Of a stretch of DNA of 64,000 nucleotides, positions 8,850-17,654 are shown in pieces. The notes beneath the pieces are model-generated. The model saw only the letters and a program-made list of their open reading frames with translations. It ran no database searches and was not told where the DNA came from. Within the stretch, counting starts at the first letter, position 1, and each line of letters begins with the position of its first letter. This DNA comes from Chitinophaga varians (GTDB lineage Bacteria > Bacteroidota > Bacteroidia > Chitinophagales > Chitinophagaceae): contig NZ_JACVFB010000002.1 in assembly GCF_014529945.1 (NCBI RefSeq), positions 620,001-684,000 on the forward strand, written 5' to 3'. Both the position numbers and the translations under genes were made by a program.

Positions 8850-8890
8850 TTTAGGAAAATCAAAAATTAGGTTATAATTTAGCATTCCAG

Positions 8891-8918
8891 TTGGAGATAT
8901 GCTTTTCGATTAAATTTG
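8891..8918 (+). promoter_or_regulatory. recA promoter
   Basis: TTG at 8891-8893 (-33 element), 17 bp, then TAAATTTG at 8911-8918, an exact Bacteroidota -7 element. The recA ATG is 18 bp further on. The best-formed promoter in the window. Confidence 0.75.
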
Positions 8919-8936
8919 TAAAAAACAACTACAGAT

Positions 8937-9947
8937 ATGTCTACAGCCAATACAGAAAAACTGAAGGCGTTACGCCTTACAATGGATAAGATTGAGAAAG
9001 ATTTCGGTAAGGGATCTGTGATGATGATGGGCGAAAAAGCAGAAGCTCCAATGGAAGTAATTTCTTCCGGTTCACTGGGGCTTGATATCGCACTGGGCAT
9101 TGGCGGTTTTCCGAAAGGAAGGATCATTGAGATCTATGGTCCTGAATCTTCCGGTAAAACTACCGTAGCGATCCACACGATTGCTGAAGCACAGAAAAAA
9201 GGTGGTATTTGCGCCATTGTGGATGCGGAGCACGCTTTCGACAGCAGCTATGCCCGCAGACTGGGTGTGGATGTGGATTCTCTCCTGATTTCACAGCCAG
9301 ACCATGGTGAGCAGGCGCTGGAAATCGCGGACCGTCTGATTTTATCCGGAGCGGTAGACGTAGTAGTAGTGGACTCTGTAGCCGCACTGGTACCGAAAAG
9401 CGAGCTGGAAGGTGAAATGGGTGACAGCAAAATGGGTCTGCAGGCACGTTTGATGTCCCAGGCACTGCGTAAACTGACCGCCACTATCGCCAAAACAAAC
9501 TGCTGCTGCATATTCATTAACCAGCTGCGTGAAAAAATCGGTGTTATGTTTGGTAACCCGGAAACCACTACCGGTGGTAACGCGCTGAAGTTCTATGCTT
9601 CTGTAAGGCTGGATATCCGCCGTATGAGCCAGATTAAAGATGGTGACGAAGCGGTAGGTAACCGTGTGAAAGTGAAAGTGGTGAAAAACAAAGTAGCACC
9701 TCCTTTCCGTCAGGCCGAATTTGATATCATCTATGGTCTGGGTATCTCCAAAATGGGTGAGATCATCGACATGGGCGTAGAATACGGTATCATTCAGAAA
9801 AGCGGTAGCTGGTTCAGCTATGACTCCAATAAACTGGGTCAGGGCCGTGATGCGGTGAAACAATTACTGGGCGACAATCCGGAACTGTCCGCAGAAATCG
9901 AAGCAAAGATCAAACAGAAAATTGCGGAGAAACAAGAAGAAGCTTAA
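8937..9947 (+). CDS. recA: Recombinase RecA
   Basis: ATP-dependent strand-exchange protein for homologous recombination and the DNA-damage response, 336 residues. The Walker A motif GPESSGKT lies at residues 68-75, followed by the canonical RecA core with the [12 protein letters not shown]alker B region and loop L2 around [16 protein letters not shown]. The C-terminal tail is short and ends Lys/Glu-rich. It is expressed alone from the promoter at 8891-8918 and ended by the terminator at 10038-10068. The hairpin-rich leader and repeated TTTAGCATT motif upstream suggest regulation different from a classic LexA box, which I do not see. Confidence 0.99.
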   Translation: MSTANTEKLKALRLTMDKIEKDFGKGSVMMMGEKAEAPMEVISSGSLGLDIALGIGGFPKGRIIEIYGPESSGKTTVAIHTIAEAQKKGGICAIVDAEHAFDSSYARRLGVDVDSLLISQPDHGEQALEIADRLILSGAVDVVVVDSVAALVPKSELEGEMGDSKMGLQARLMSQALRKLTATIAKTNCCCIFINQLREKIGVMFGNPETTTGGNALKFYASVRLDIRRMSQIKDGDEAVGNRVKVKVVKNKVAPPFRQAEFDIIYGLGISKMGEIIDMGVEYGIIQKSGSWFSYDSNKLGQGRDAVKQLLGDNPELSAEIEAKIKQKIAEKQEEA

Positions 9948-10037
9948 TGATATAAGCTGCCAAAAATTGAATTTACTCTTTACTATACATACATAGAAGT
10001 TAGTTTTAGTTTTAGTAAGCATTGGGTTAGTATGCAC

Positions 10038-10068
10038 TCCCCGCCTTATCCTGGGCGGGGATTTTTTT
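10038..10068 (+). terminator. recA terminator
   Basis: Stem TCCCCGCC/GGCGGGGA (10038-10045 with 10054-10061) followed by seven T residues (10062-10068). It lies about 90 bp after the recA stop. Confidence 0.85.
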
Positions 10069-10070
10069 GT

Positions 10071-10090
10071 CCCAGGGCTAAAGCCCTGGG
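10071..10090. repeat. Palindrome CCCAGGGCT/AGCCCTGGG
   Basis: Perfect 9-bp arms around AA, only 2 bp after the recA terminator T-run. There is no T-run of its own. It looks like a short REP-type intergenic palindrome; only one copy is seen here. Confidence 0.55.
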
Positions 10091-10251
10091 CGATGATGTT
10101 ATTCAATTTCTAACCTGGAGCGATGAGCTATTTATACTGTGAGCGATGGTTTGCTGAACGATGAGTAATGAACGCTAAGTGATGAATGACAGGCGTGAGG
10201 CAATAGATGATGAGACATAAGACTTGAGAATGGGGATTGAAGATTGAAGAC

Positions 10252-10336
10252 TTGAGACTGAGACTGAGGCTGAGACTTGAGATTGAGGCTGAGACTTGAG
10301 ATTGAGACTTAAGACTTAAGACTTAAGACTTAAGAC
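10252..10336 (+). repeat. Tandem 6-7 bp array (TTGAGAC / TGAGAC / TTAAGAC)
   Basis: Fourteen consecutive units alternate between heptamers (TTGAGAC, TTGAGAT) and hexamers (TGAGAC, TGAGGC), and end in four exact TTAAGAC copies (10309-10336). It lies in the 507-bp gap between recA and typA. More degenerate GATGAG-like repeats precede it from about 10110. No mirrored copy is present. The rest of the gap holds the recA and typA terminators and nothing else that I can see. Confidence 0.8.
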
Positions 10337-10346
10337 TTGACGTTTC

Positions 10347-10381
10347 GAAAAACAAAAGAGGCCGACCAATCGGTCAGCCTC
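10347..10381 (-). terminator. typA terminator
   Basis: Stem of nine pairs and one mismatch (10358-10367 with 10372-10381). On the minus strand it is followed by TTTTGTTTTTC (10347-10357). It is 73 bp past the typA stop. Confidence 0.8.
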
Positions 10382-10454
10382 CTTATCTCAAACATTTTTC
10401 AAACTTAGTGCTATCATTATATGAACCAGCTTTATCAGCGGGCCTTCTAATCGA

Positions 10455-12263
10455 CTAGGCTTCAGCTTTCATGCTTTTTGCACTTCTCTTACGCTCTTCT
10501 TCGTCCAGGATGGTTTTACGCATACGGATGAAGTTAGGGGTAACTTCGATGCACTCATCATGCTGGATGTATTCCATGCATTCTTCCAGTGTCATCAGAA
10601 TTTTAGGTGCGATATTAGCAGCGCCATCGCTACCGCTGGCGCGCATGTTGGTCAGTTTCTTACCTTCGTTCGGGTTTACCACCAGATCACCAGGTTTGTT
10701 ATTTTCACCGATGATCATGCCTTTGTACACTTCTTCTCCCGGGTCCACGAAGAATGAACCTCTGTCCTGTAATTTATCGAGGGAGTAAGCGGTAGTGGAA
10801 CCAGCTTCTTTAGCGATCAACACACCGTTGTTACGGCCGGGGATGGCGCCTTTCCAGGCTTTATAATCGTTGAAGCGGTGAGCCATTACAGCTTCGCCGG
10901 CAGTGGCAGTCAGCATTTGTGTACGCAGACCGATCAGACCACGGGAAGGAATCTCAAATTCCAGGTGTTGCATTTCACCTTTTGTTTCCATGATCAGCAT
11001 TTCACCTTTACGACGGGTTACCAGGTCAATTACCTTGCTGGCGAATTCCTGCGGAACGTCTACCACCAGGGTTTCATATGGTTCACATTTTTTACCGTCG
11101 ATGTTTTTCACGATAACCTGTGGTTGACCTACAGTCAGCTCATAACCTTCACGACGCATGGTTTCGATCAGTACGCCCAGGTGAAGGATACCACGACCAT
11201 ACACCAGGAAGCTATCCGCACTGTCTGTATCTACTACACGCAGTGCCAGGTTCTTTTCGGTTTCTTTCACCAGACGGTCACGCAGGTGACGGGAAGTAAC
11301 GAACTTACCATCTTTACCAAAGAAAGGTGAGTTGTTGATACCGAACAGCATGTTCATGGTTGGTTCGTCCACGCTGATTACTGCCAGTGCTTCCGGAGCT
11401 TCACCATCAGCGATGGTGTCACCGATATTAAAATCTTCGATACCTACAACAGCGCAAATGTCGCCGGCCAGTACCTTATTTACTTTTCTTTTACCTAAAG
11501 CTTCAAAGATGTACAGCTCACGTACCTTCTGTCTTTTAGCGGTACCGTCTGCCTGCATCAGCGTAATCCACTGACCTTCTTCGATAGAACCACGGGTTAC
11601 TTTACCTACTGCGATACGACCGAGGAAGGAAGAGTAATCCAGGGAAGTGATCTGCAGCTGCAGGTTACCTTCAGGGATTTTAGGAGCAGGAACATGTTCG
11701 ATGATACCATCCATCAGCGGAGTGATATCAGCGCATTGCTCGAGGGAAGAGTTGAACCAGCCATTTTTACCGGAGCCGTAGAAGGTCGGGAAGTTCAGCT
11801 GCTCTTCTGTTGCATCCAGGTTGAAGAACAATTCAAATACAGCATCGTGTACTTCATCAGGACGGCAGTTAGCCTTGTCCACTTTGTTGATCACGACGAT
11901 AGGTTTCAGGTTCAGCTGTAAAGCTTTCTGCAACACAAAGCGAGTCTGTGGCATCGGGCCTTCAAAAGCGTCAACCAGCAGGATTACACCATCTGCCATT
12001 TTCAATACGCGCTCTACCTCACCTCCAAAGTCGGCGTGGCCCGGGGTATCGATCACATTAATTTTGGTGCCTTTGTATTCAACAGAAGCATTTTTACTGA
12101 AAATGGTAATACCACGCTCTCTCTCAAGATCGTTGCTGTCCATGATCAGTTCACCGGATTCCTGATTAGCCCGGAAAACGTTCGTCTGATGAAGAATTTT
12201 GTCAACCAGGGTAGTTTTACCATGGTCTACGTGTGCGATAATTGCAATATTACGAATGTTCAT
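10455..12263 (-). CDS. typA: Ribosome-associated GTPase TypA/BipA
   Basis: Translational GTPase of the EF-G/LepA class that binds 70S ribosomes and supports ribosome assembly and stress adaptation; 602 residues, the standard length. The G1 motif AHVDHGKTT is at residues 10-18, the G3 region DTPGHADFGGE and the G4 motif NKVD follow, and the BipA-specific C-terminal domain ends in a Lys/Arg-rich tail. It is a single-gene unit with its own terminator. The upstream spacer has an exact -7 element at 12328-12335. Confidence 0.98.
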   Translation of the reverse strand: MNIRNIAIIAHVDHGKTTLVDKILHQTNVFRANQESGELIMDSNDLERERGITIFSKNASVEYKGTKINVIDTPGHADFGGEVERVLKMADGVILLVDAFEGPMPQTRFVLQKALQLNLKPIVVINKVDKANCRPDEVHDAVFELFFNLDATEEQLNFPTFYGSGKNGWFNSSLEQCADITPLMDGIIEHVPAPKIPEGNLQLQITSLDYSSFLGRIAVGKVTRGSIEEGQWITLMQADGTAKRQKVRELYIFEALGKRKVNKVLAGDICAVVGIEDFNIGDTIADGEAPEALAVISVDEPTMNMLFGINNSPFFGKDGKFVTSRHLRDRLVKETEKNLALRVVDTDSADSFLVYGRGILHLGVLIETMRREGYELTVGQPQVIVKNIDGKKCEPYETLVVDVPQEFASKVIDLVTRRKGEMLIMETKGEMQHLEFEIPSRGLIGLRTQMLTATAGEAVMAHRFNDYKAWKGAIPGRNNGVLIAKEAGSTTAYSLDKLQDRGSFFVDPGEEVYKGMIIGENNKPGDLVVNPNEGKKLTNMRASGSDGAANIAPKILMTLEECMEYIQHDECIEVTPNFIRMRKTILDEEERKRSAKSMKAEA

Positions 12264-12327
12264 ATACTTAATTCTTTAGCTATAAGCAGCTTGTAAGATT
12301 ATAGCTCATAGCTGCAAAAATGAGGCG

Positions 12328-12335
12328 CAAAGGTA
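12328..12335 (-). promoter_or_regulatory. Candidate -7 element of typA
   Basis: Minus-strand TACCTTTG matches TAnnTTTG exactly, 65 bp before the typA ATG. No TTG is seen at the expected -33 distance. Confidence 0.5.
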
Positions 12336-12482
12336 CGAAAACCTGACGAGAATGAAGGATTCGTGCTTTAAATAAATGTAACCATTTAGTCACTTGTACA
12401 AATACCCTCACAACTAACTCAATATCAACATATTACAACCGGTCATATTTTATCATGACGGAAACAATCCCTGGCAGGCACA

Positions 12483-12504
12483 TCCCGCCATCTTTATGGC
12501 GGGA
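12483..12504. repeat. Perfect 9-bp hairpin before the hydrolase gene
   Basis: TCCCGCCAT (12483-12491) pairs with ATGGCGGGA (12496-12504) around a 4-base loop. The ATG at 12496 is buried in this stem, one reason for placing the hydrolase start at 12538 instead. Confidence 0.6.
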
Positions 12505-12537
12505 GATTTGATTTCCCTCCTGATAAAACATACCCGC

Positions 12538-13539
12538 ATGAAACGTACCCTTTTCATTTTATTACTGTCCTGTTACTGCCTTCTCCCCTCCCTACTGCAT
12601 GCACAAACCATTCCTACACAAGACATTATGTTGTCTTCCTACCAATATCCCTACCCTGTTCATTATTTTAAATTCCAGGCGCAGGGCCAACCACTCACCA
12701 TGGCTTACATGGACATACAGCCTTCCCGGCCCAATGGCCAGACCGTAGTGCTCCTCCATGGTAAAAACTTCTGCGGCGCCTACTGGGACAGCACCGCCGC
12801 CAGCCTCACCAACAACGGTTTTCGGGTCATCATCCCCGACCAGATAGGCTTTGGCAAGTCCGCTAAACCAGCACACGTGCAATACAGCTTTCAGTTCTTA
12901 GCCCAAAACACCAAAGCCCTGCTGGACACCCTCGATATCCACAAGGCCGCCATCCTTGGGCATTCCATGGGCGGAATGCTCGCTGCCCGCTTCGCCCTCA
13001 TGTACCCCGACGTTACTACCAAACTTATTCTGGAAAACCCCATCGGACTGGAAGACTGGAAAGTGGTCGTTCCGTACCAATCTGTGGATAAATGGTACCA
13101 CTCTGAGCTGAAACAGACCTACGATAAAATCAAACAATATCAGCTGGATAACTATTACGCGGGACAATGGAAACCGGACTATGATAAATGGGCCCGCCTG
13201 CAAGCCAGTTGGATTCAAAATCCGGACTATGCACAGGTGGCCTGGAACGCCGCCCTCACCTACGACATGATTTTCACACAACCGGTATATTATGAGTTCC
13301 CCAATATTCAGGCACCCACCCTGCTGATCATCGGTCAGCGTGACCGCACGGCACTGGGAAAAGCCAATGTACCGCCAGACATCCGTAAAACACTGGGTAA
13401 TTACCCCGAGCTGGGAAAAGATGCGGCCAAACGTATCCCCCATGCCACACTGGTGCCAATTGAAGGCGTTGGCCATCTACCTCACATAGAAGCCTATACG
13501 AAATTCATTACGCCGTTGCTGGAATTTCTATTGCATTAA
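12538..13539 (+). CDS. Secreted alpha/beta hydrolase
   Basis: Exported alpha/beta-hydrolase-fold enzyme of unknown substrate, 333 residues from the ATG at 12538. This start gives a clean Sec signal peptide (MKRTLFILLLSCYCLLPSLL, cleavage after HAQ); the upstream in-frame ATG at 12496 lies in a hairpin. The fold's landmarks are visible: the oxyanion-loop region VVLLHGKNFCG, the nucleophile elbow GHSMGG, a likely acid in IIGQRDRTA, and the catalytic His in GVGHLPHIEA. Relatives include epoxide hydrolases, haloalkane dehalogenases and esterases; the sequence does not decide between them. It is convergent with the patatin gene, 27 bp away. Confidence 0.85.
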   Translation: MKRTLFILLLSCYCLLPSLLHAQTIPTQDIMLSSYQYPYPVHYFKFQAQGQPLTMAYMDIQPSRPNGQTVVLLHGKNFCGAYWDSTAASLTNNGFRVIIPDQIGFGKSAKPAHVQYSFQFLAQNTKALLDTLDIHKAAILGHSMGGMLAARFALMYPDVTTKLILENPIGLEDWKVVVPYQSVDKWYHSELKQTYDKIKQYQLDNYYAGQWKPDYDKWARLQASWIQNPDYAQVAWNAALTYDMIFTQPVYYEFPNIQAPTLLIIGQRDRTALGKANVPPDIRKTLGNYPELGKDAAKRIPHATLVPIEGVGHLPHIEAYTKFITPLLEFLLH

Positions 13540-13566
13540 AAAGGGAATGAGGAAAAGGTAAACAAT

Positions 13567-15798
13567 TTATTCTTCCATCAGTTTAACGACAAAATCCAAC
13601 GCACTTTGATTCGCCGGATTATCAAGTGCGTGCGCTATGTCCAGCTTCTCACGGGACGTGAGGTGCCAGGATAGTGCAGCTCCTTTGTCCTGTTTCTGTG
13701 GCACATACTGGAAGATGATACGATGAAATTTATCCGGGAAATACCCCTCCATGAAATTAACCAGATCATCCTGATCAAAATCCTGCATGGCACTCCAATG
13801 CTGTTGCATGGTAAACAATGGTTCAAACAGCAGATCACTAAGATCTTTGGTTTTCTTGATCGGAGTAATATCATTCTTGCGGGTATCCCTGATCTGGATA
13901 TACACCACCCCGCTGGTGTTTTCATTGATCCATTTACTGAAAGTATAGAGATAACGCAATGTGGTCTGTTGGCCGAAATTATCCCGGATACCGGCATCCA
14001 TCACATCTACAATGGGGTTGCTGGGTAAAAAAGTATTGGGTAATACATAAGGAAAAGTAGCACACATCCGGATGGCACTGGTAACCCGCAGCTCCATGGC
14101 ATGCTGGTTAGCGTAGTATTGTGCAAAGTCCACCCCGTCGATATCCCGTACCTGCCTCGTAGGATACAGATACTGCGGGCTACACAGGTAACTGACCGGC
14201 TGCGGCGAAATCATCAGCCGGCGCCCATCTGCATTGATGGTGGCATTCCAGATCAGCATCGGAATTTCTGCGTTCTGCTCTGGCGCTTTGTAATCTCTCA
14301 GTATCTTATTCAGGGCATTATCAGTGTTCTGGTTCAGCTGCATCTCGAAGGCATACCCGCGGTCTTTTGCATACCGTTTATTATCCATCGTAAAAGTGCG
14401 CCAGGGGGTAATAAAGTCATTCACGGCCATAGCGCTGAACACGGAATTCAGCAGATCTCTGGAAACGCGCTCGGTGTAGATGCTGTCTGTCAGCCGGATG
14501 GGCTTCCCCATCAGTTGCTGATAATACAGTTCCCGGAAATAGCTGGCGCCCAACATACCGCCGGACGCACCCGTCATCAGTACCGTGTGTTTCATCAGCT
14601 GCCCCTGTAAGAGACTGTCCAGCCGCTGCAGCACATGCAGCGACCAGGTGGCGGAACGGCTGCCACCACCACTGAAATTCAGGACGATCAGCTGCGGCTT
14701 TTTATTTGCCGGAAACTTGCTACGCCACTTCTTTAAAATTTCGAGGGACTGCCTTCTGTCAGCTTCATACCGCTCACGGGTAAAGAAACGCTGTAAGGCT
14801 TCTACACTGTATTCCGGCCGGGCCTTTTTCTGTTGGTAATCAAGTCCGTACGCTTTGTTACGGTTGTCAACCCAGTTATGTTCCACCATCCAGTTGAGCC
14901 CAAACAATAACACCAGCACTACCGGAATGGACCATGTTTGCAGTAGATAAGAATAGGCGCCGGCCACGCCAATCAGGAAGGCAAAGAAGATCAGTACACT
15001 GGCGCCGGCAGGAATCCTGAACACTTCATAATCCATCATATAAGCCAGTATCATCAGAAAAATAAGCGCGCACCCCACCGTGATCATCGCTGCAAAGTGA
15101 TGTTGTTTGAGGATACTGTCGAGGTAGTGTTTATTGTAGTGGTCTACATTCCGGGCGCGGCGGATTTTCCAGGGCGTAGAGAAATAGTTGTGCACCGGCA
15201 GCGCATTCTCATCGGGCTCCTGTGTTGGCTTGAGGATCACCCGCAGAAAATTACGCGGGTTGCCAAAACGTTTCTCCAGCCTCCGCCCGATGTTTTTATC
15301 GGCATTAAAAAAATAAAAGAACCCGAAAAACACGATAAACAGGGCTCCACAGACAAACCCTTCTCCCAACAGGAGGATGTCAGGAATAGAGCTCAGTTGC
15401 TCATACCGCTGGTATTGCCAGCCACGATAAATCAGGCAGATAAAAAATGCCAGAGGAATGAGCGAATTATTGAGGCAATAACGAAAAAAAGGCTGGGAGG
15501 TGGTGGCCAGGAATTTAAACCGGCCGGTATGCAGGATGAAGGTAGTGATCTGCCAGCTCATGATAAACATGCCTGTGGCCAGTCCAAGAATCGCTGTACT
15601 GTAAAAATTCACTTTCCCCAGATATTCCGGCGCCAAAAAGAGGGCATCGCCGCCAAATACCTTGGCAAATCCGCCATTGATCGTGCTAAAGAGAATTACC
15701 CAGAAGATGAGCAACACCTGATATTTCCTGAAATGCAGCAGGAGCAATTGAACAGGGAATGAATAGTACGTTTTTATTAGGAATAGCTTCACCTTCAT
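13567..15798 (-). CDS. Membrane-anchored patatin-like phospholipase
   Basis: Predicted lipid acyl hydrolase, 743 residues. Residues 1-310 hold several membrane segments (about 25-45, 65-90, 112-125, 140-165, 235-300) with a soluble loop near 165-225. The C-terminal half is a patatin domain: oxyanion Gly-rich loop FSGGGSR (375-381), nucleophile Ser412 in TGASGGMLG, and the catalytic Asp601 in VMDAGIRDN (DAG in place of the usual DGG). Ser and Asp form the patatin dyad. The large polytopic N-terminal part is not part of ordinary patatins and ties the enzyme to the inner membrane. Nearest neighbours are the convergent hydrolase and, upstream, ctaA on the same strand across the mirrored repeat. 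Confidence 0.85.
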   Translation of the reverse strand: MKVKLFLIKTYYSFPVQLLLLHFRKYQVLLIFWVILFSTINGGFAKVFGGDALFLAPEYLGKVNFYSTAILGLATGMFIMSWQITTFILHTGRFKFLATTSQPFFRYCLNNSLIPLAFFICLIYRGWQYQRYEQLSSIPDILLLGEGFVCGALFIVFFGFFYFFNADKNIGRRLEKRFGNPRNFLRVILKPTQEPDENALPVHNYFSTPWKIRRARNVDHYNKHYLDSILKQHHFAAMITVGCALIFLMILAYMMDYEVFRIPAGASVLIFFAFLIGVAGAYSYLLQTWSIPVVLVLLFGLNWMVEHNWVDNRNKAYGLDYQQKKARPEYSVEALQRFFTRERYEADRRQSLEILKKWRSKFPANKKPQLIVLNFSGGGSRSATWSLHVLQRLDSLLQGQLMKHTVLMTGASGGMLGASYFRELYYQQLMGKPIRLTDSIYTERVSRDLLNSVFSAMAVNDFITPWRTFTMDNKRYAKDRGYAFEMQLNQNTDNALNKILRDYKAPEQNAEIPMLIWNATINADGRRLMISPQPVSYLCSPQYLYPTRQVRDIDGVDFAQYYANQHAMELRVTSAIRMCATFPYVLPNTFLPSNPIVDVMDAGIRDNFGQQTTLRYLYTFSKWINENTSGVVYIQIRDTRKNDITPIKKTKDLSDLLFEPLFTMQQHWSAMQDFDQDDLVNFMEGYFPDKFHRIIFQYVPQKQDKGAALSWHLTSREKLDIAHALDNPANQSALDFVVKLMEE

Positions 15799-15831
15799 CA
15801 GACCGATAATTACTAATAAACCTACGTAAAA

Positions 15832-15947
15832 AATTACGAATTACGGATTACGAATTACGAATTAGGGGCCTGATACGCAGCAATAGTTTCTAACTAAGCC
15901 TTGTATTAAACCCCTAATTCGTAATTCGTAATCCGTAAATCGTAATT
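15832..15947. repeat. Mirrored heptamer array (AATTACG) anchored at the ctaA stop
   Basis: Two 37-bp arms, 15832-15868 and 15911-15947, are inverted copies with one mismatch and a 42-bp spacer. Each arm is a run of AATTACG/GATTACG heptamers ending in AATTAGGGG. Read with the minus-strand gene ctaA, the first heptamer starts directly after its TAA stop. The transcript could fold into a very long stem. It fills nearly the whole gap between ctaA and the patatin gene. Confidence 0.9.
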
Positions 15948-16992
15948 AATCTTGTGGTGCGCTGCTCAGGTATAGCGTCCATACCAGCGAAAGCAACAGC
16001 AGCATGCCTACGCATTGGTGCAGAATCCCGTAGGTGATCGGTATTTTCACCTGACTGTTGAGCAGCGTGAGTACACCCAGCAGCACCTGCAGCAATACCA
16101 ACAACAGCGGCAGGTAACGAATAGCGTGTAACAGGCTGTTGGTAGGCGTTTGTGCTGATTTCCACCACCATACGGCAATCAGGATAGTGATGAGATAGGC
16201 CAGTCCACGATGTATAAACTGAATGGTGATAGTGTTATGGACAATATCCGTCAGGAAGCCGCCCTGGGAAAACATGCCGGCAGGTATCCAGGCGCCGTTG
16301 ATGTCCGGCCAGGTATTGGCTACCAGGGCAGCATGCAGACCAGCCATAAAAGCACCGTATATCAGTTGCACGGTCACGAGTACCAGTAACCAGAAATTTA
16401 ACCGCTTCAGGGAAGGGACTTTGAGGATTTCTTTCCCGGGAACACTGATTTTCAGGGCAAACCAGAACAGATAACACAGCAGCACCAGCGCCGATATAAA
16501 GTGTACGGCCAGCCGGATATGGCTTACATAAAGGTTTTCATCGTTCAGGCCGCTCGACACCATGATCCAGCCGATAAGTCCCTGCAGGCCACCGAGCACA
16601 AACAGCACAATCATCGGGTTGATCATCTCTTTCCTGATCTTGTTCTTCGCAATGAAATAAATGAACGGTATAATAAATACAACGCCGATCAAACGCGCCC
16701 AGTCGCGGTGCAGCCATTCCCAGAAATAGATGAATTTAAAATCTGATAAGGTGAAATGGTTGTTGACATATTTATACTGCGCAATCTGCTTATATCCATC
16801 GAAGGCTTTTTGCCAGGCTGCTTCATTCATGGGCGGAAAAGCGCCCAACAACGGCTGCCACTCTGTAATCGACAGGCCGGAACCGGTTAAGCGGGTCAGC
16901 CCTCCCAATAGTACCTGGATCACCAGCATGCCCACTCCTATATATAGCCAGATGGCCACCGGGCGGTTATTCTTCATATCAACTGTTTCCAT
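15946..16992 (-). CDS. ctaA: Heme A synthase, COX15/CtaA type
   Basis: Polytopic membrane enzyme that oxidises heme O to heme A for cytochrome aa3-type oxidases; 348 residues with about eight membrane helices. Heme-ligand histidines are visible in EWLHRDWARLIG (His95), HIRLAVH (His158/164), QFIHRGLAY (His261) and ILHQCVGM (His325), in the duplicated four-helix layout of the COX15 family. A second ATG five codons in (16977) is an equally good start, and the candidate -7 element at 17001-17008 leaves almost no leader for the first one. No other cytochrome-oxidase gene is nearby. The stop codon abuts the mirrored AATTACG array. Confidence 0.93.
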   Translation of the reverse strand: METVDMKNNRPVAIWLYIGVGMLVIQVLLGGLTRLTGSGLSITEWQPLLGAFPPMNEAAWQKAFDGYKQIAQYKYVNNHFTLSDFKFIYFWEWLHRDWARLIGVVFIIPFIYFIAKNKIRKEMINPMIVLFVLGGLQGLIGWIMVSSGLNDENLYVSHIRLAVHFISALVLLCYLFWFALKISVPGKEILKVPSLKRLNFWLLVLVTVQLIYGAFMAGLHAALVANTWPDINGAWIPAGMFSQGGFLTDIVHNTITIQFIHRGLAYLITILIAVWWWKSAQTPTNSLLHAIRYLPLLLVLLQVLLGVLTLLNSQVKIPITYGILHQCVGMLLLLSLVWTLYLSSAPQD

Positions 16993-17000
16993 AAACGCTG

Positions 17001-17008
17001 CAAAAATA
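17001..17008 (-). promoter_or_regulatory. Candidate -7 element of ctaA
   Basis: Minus-strand TATTTTTG matches TAnnTTTG exactly, 8 bp before the annotated ATG. If used, translation would be nearly leaderless or start at the internal ATG at 16977. Confidence 0.4.
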
Positions 17009-17169
17009 GTGAATTACGGCTCCCGAAATACTCACATTCTTTTAACAATCGCGTAATGTTCTGTTAACGCTGGGGTCGGAGCTTTGCATTGAAAATTAAA
17101 CGGCATTAATTGTATTAGCTAATACTGCCCAAACAAGTAAAAAAGACAACACATTAAAAAAATAATGTC

Positions 17170-17619
17170 ATGAAACAGTTTTGTTTTGTTTTAGTACCCA
17201 AAGTAACAATGATCGTATTAGCCACTATCCTCATTCCCTTTGTAACCATGCATGCACAGGAAAGATCCTTTGCTTACAACAACAACCGGTTCGTTGCTGA
17301 GCAGCCTTCATCAGGCATCAAAAAGGATTTGGAAGTGGAAATCAGCCAGCCAGAAAAAGAGACGTTGAACTTCACACTGGCAGTGATCAATCCGGAAAAC
17401 GAAAAGTTGACACTTTACATCAAAGATAGCAACAACAACACCCTTCACCGGGAAGTATTACCTGCAACTGTTAAATTTGAAGCCCGCTACAATCTGCAAT
17501 CCCTCGAAGATGGCCAGTACATCTTCGAAATCAGAAGCGGCAAAAACAAAGTAGCAGAAAAATCCATTGGCATCAAAACACAGACCATGGTTAGCAGGCT
17601 CGTTTCCGTAGAAAAATAA
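17170..17619 (+). CDS. Small secreted beta-rich protein, function unknown
   Basis: Not recognised beyond general type. It has 149 residues with an N-terminal signal peptide (about 1-30, cleavage likely after MHAQ). The mature part (about 31-149) looks like a single small beta-sandwich: alternating hydrophobic residues, an Asn/Asp/Lys-rich middle, and an LEDGQYIFEIRSG segment like those in Ig-like or secretion-tail domains of this phylum. It is monocistronic, bounded by the divergent ctaA gene and a strong bidirectional terminator. A surface or periplasmic binding role is a guess. Confidence 0.75.
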   Translation: MKQFCFVLVPKVTMIVLATILIPFVTMHAQERSFAYNNNRFVAEQPSSGIKKDLEVEISQPEKETLNFTLAVINPENEKLTLYIKDSNNNTLHREVLPATVKFEARYNLQSLEDGQYIFEIRSGKNKVAEKSIGIKTQTMVSRLVSVEK

Positions 17620-17654
17620 TACTGCATACTACTTCTGATTTGGTTAATTGGTTA

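Larger units (their letters stand above)
8398..8936. other. Structured non-coding stretch before recA
   Basis: A 539-bp gap with no convincing gene. It holds at least four strong hairpins (annotated separately at 8412, 8633, 8724 and 8818), a near-direct repeat around 8558-8582 (TAACAAACAATC then TAACAAACATCT), and the recA promoter. The open frames crossing it on both strands have no recognisable domains and a composition that follows the local base content. Confidence 0.6.

Noticed and set aside
8499..8885. 128-residue open frame on the minus strand before recA
   Set aside because: It runs through several hairpins and the recA promoter, has irregular composition and no family resemblance. 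The region is better explained as structured non-coding DNA.
8818..8886. LexA SOS box at recA
   Set aside because: The repeated motif does not resemble known LexA boxes, and LexA is often missing in Bacteroidota; only a generic candidate operator is claimed.
10071..10090. Second recA terminator
   Set aside because: A perfect palindrome but with no T-run; the preceding hairpin at 10038-10068 already explains termination.
10252..10336. CRISPR-like array
   Set aside because: Units are only 6-7 bp and contiguous with no spacers; no cas genes are present.
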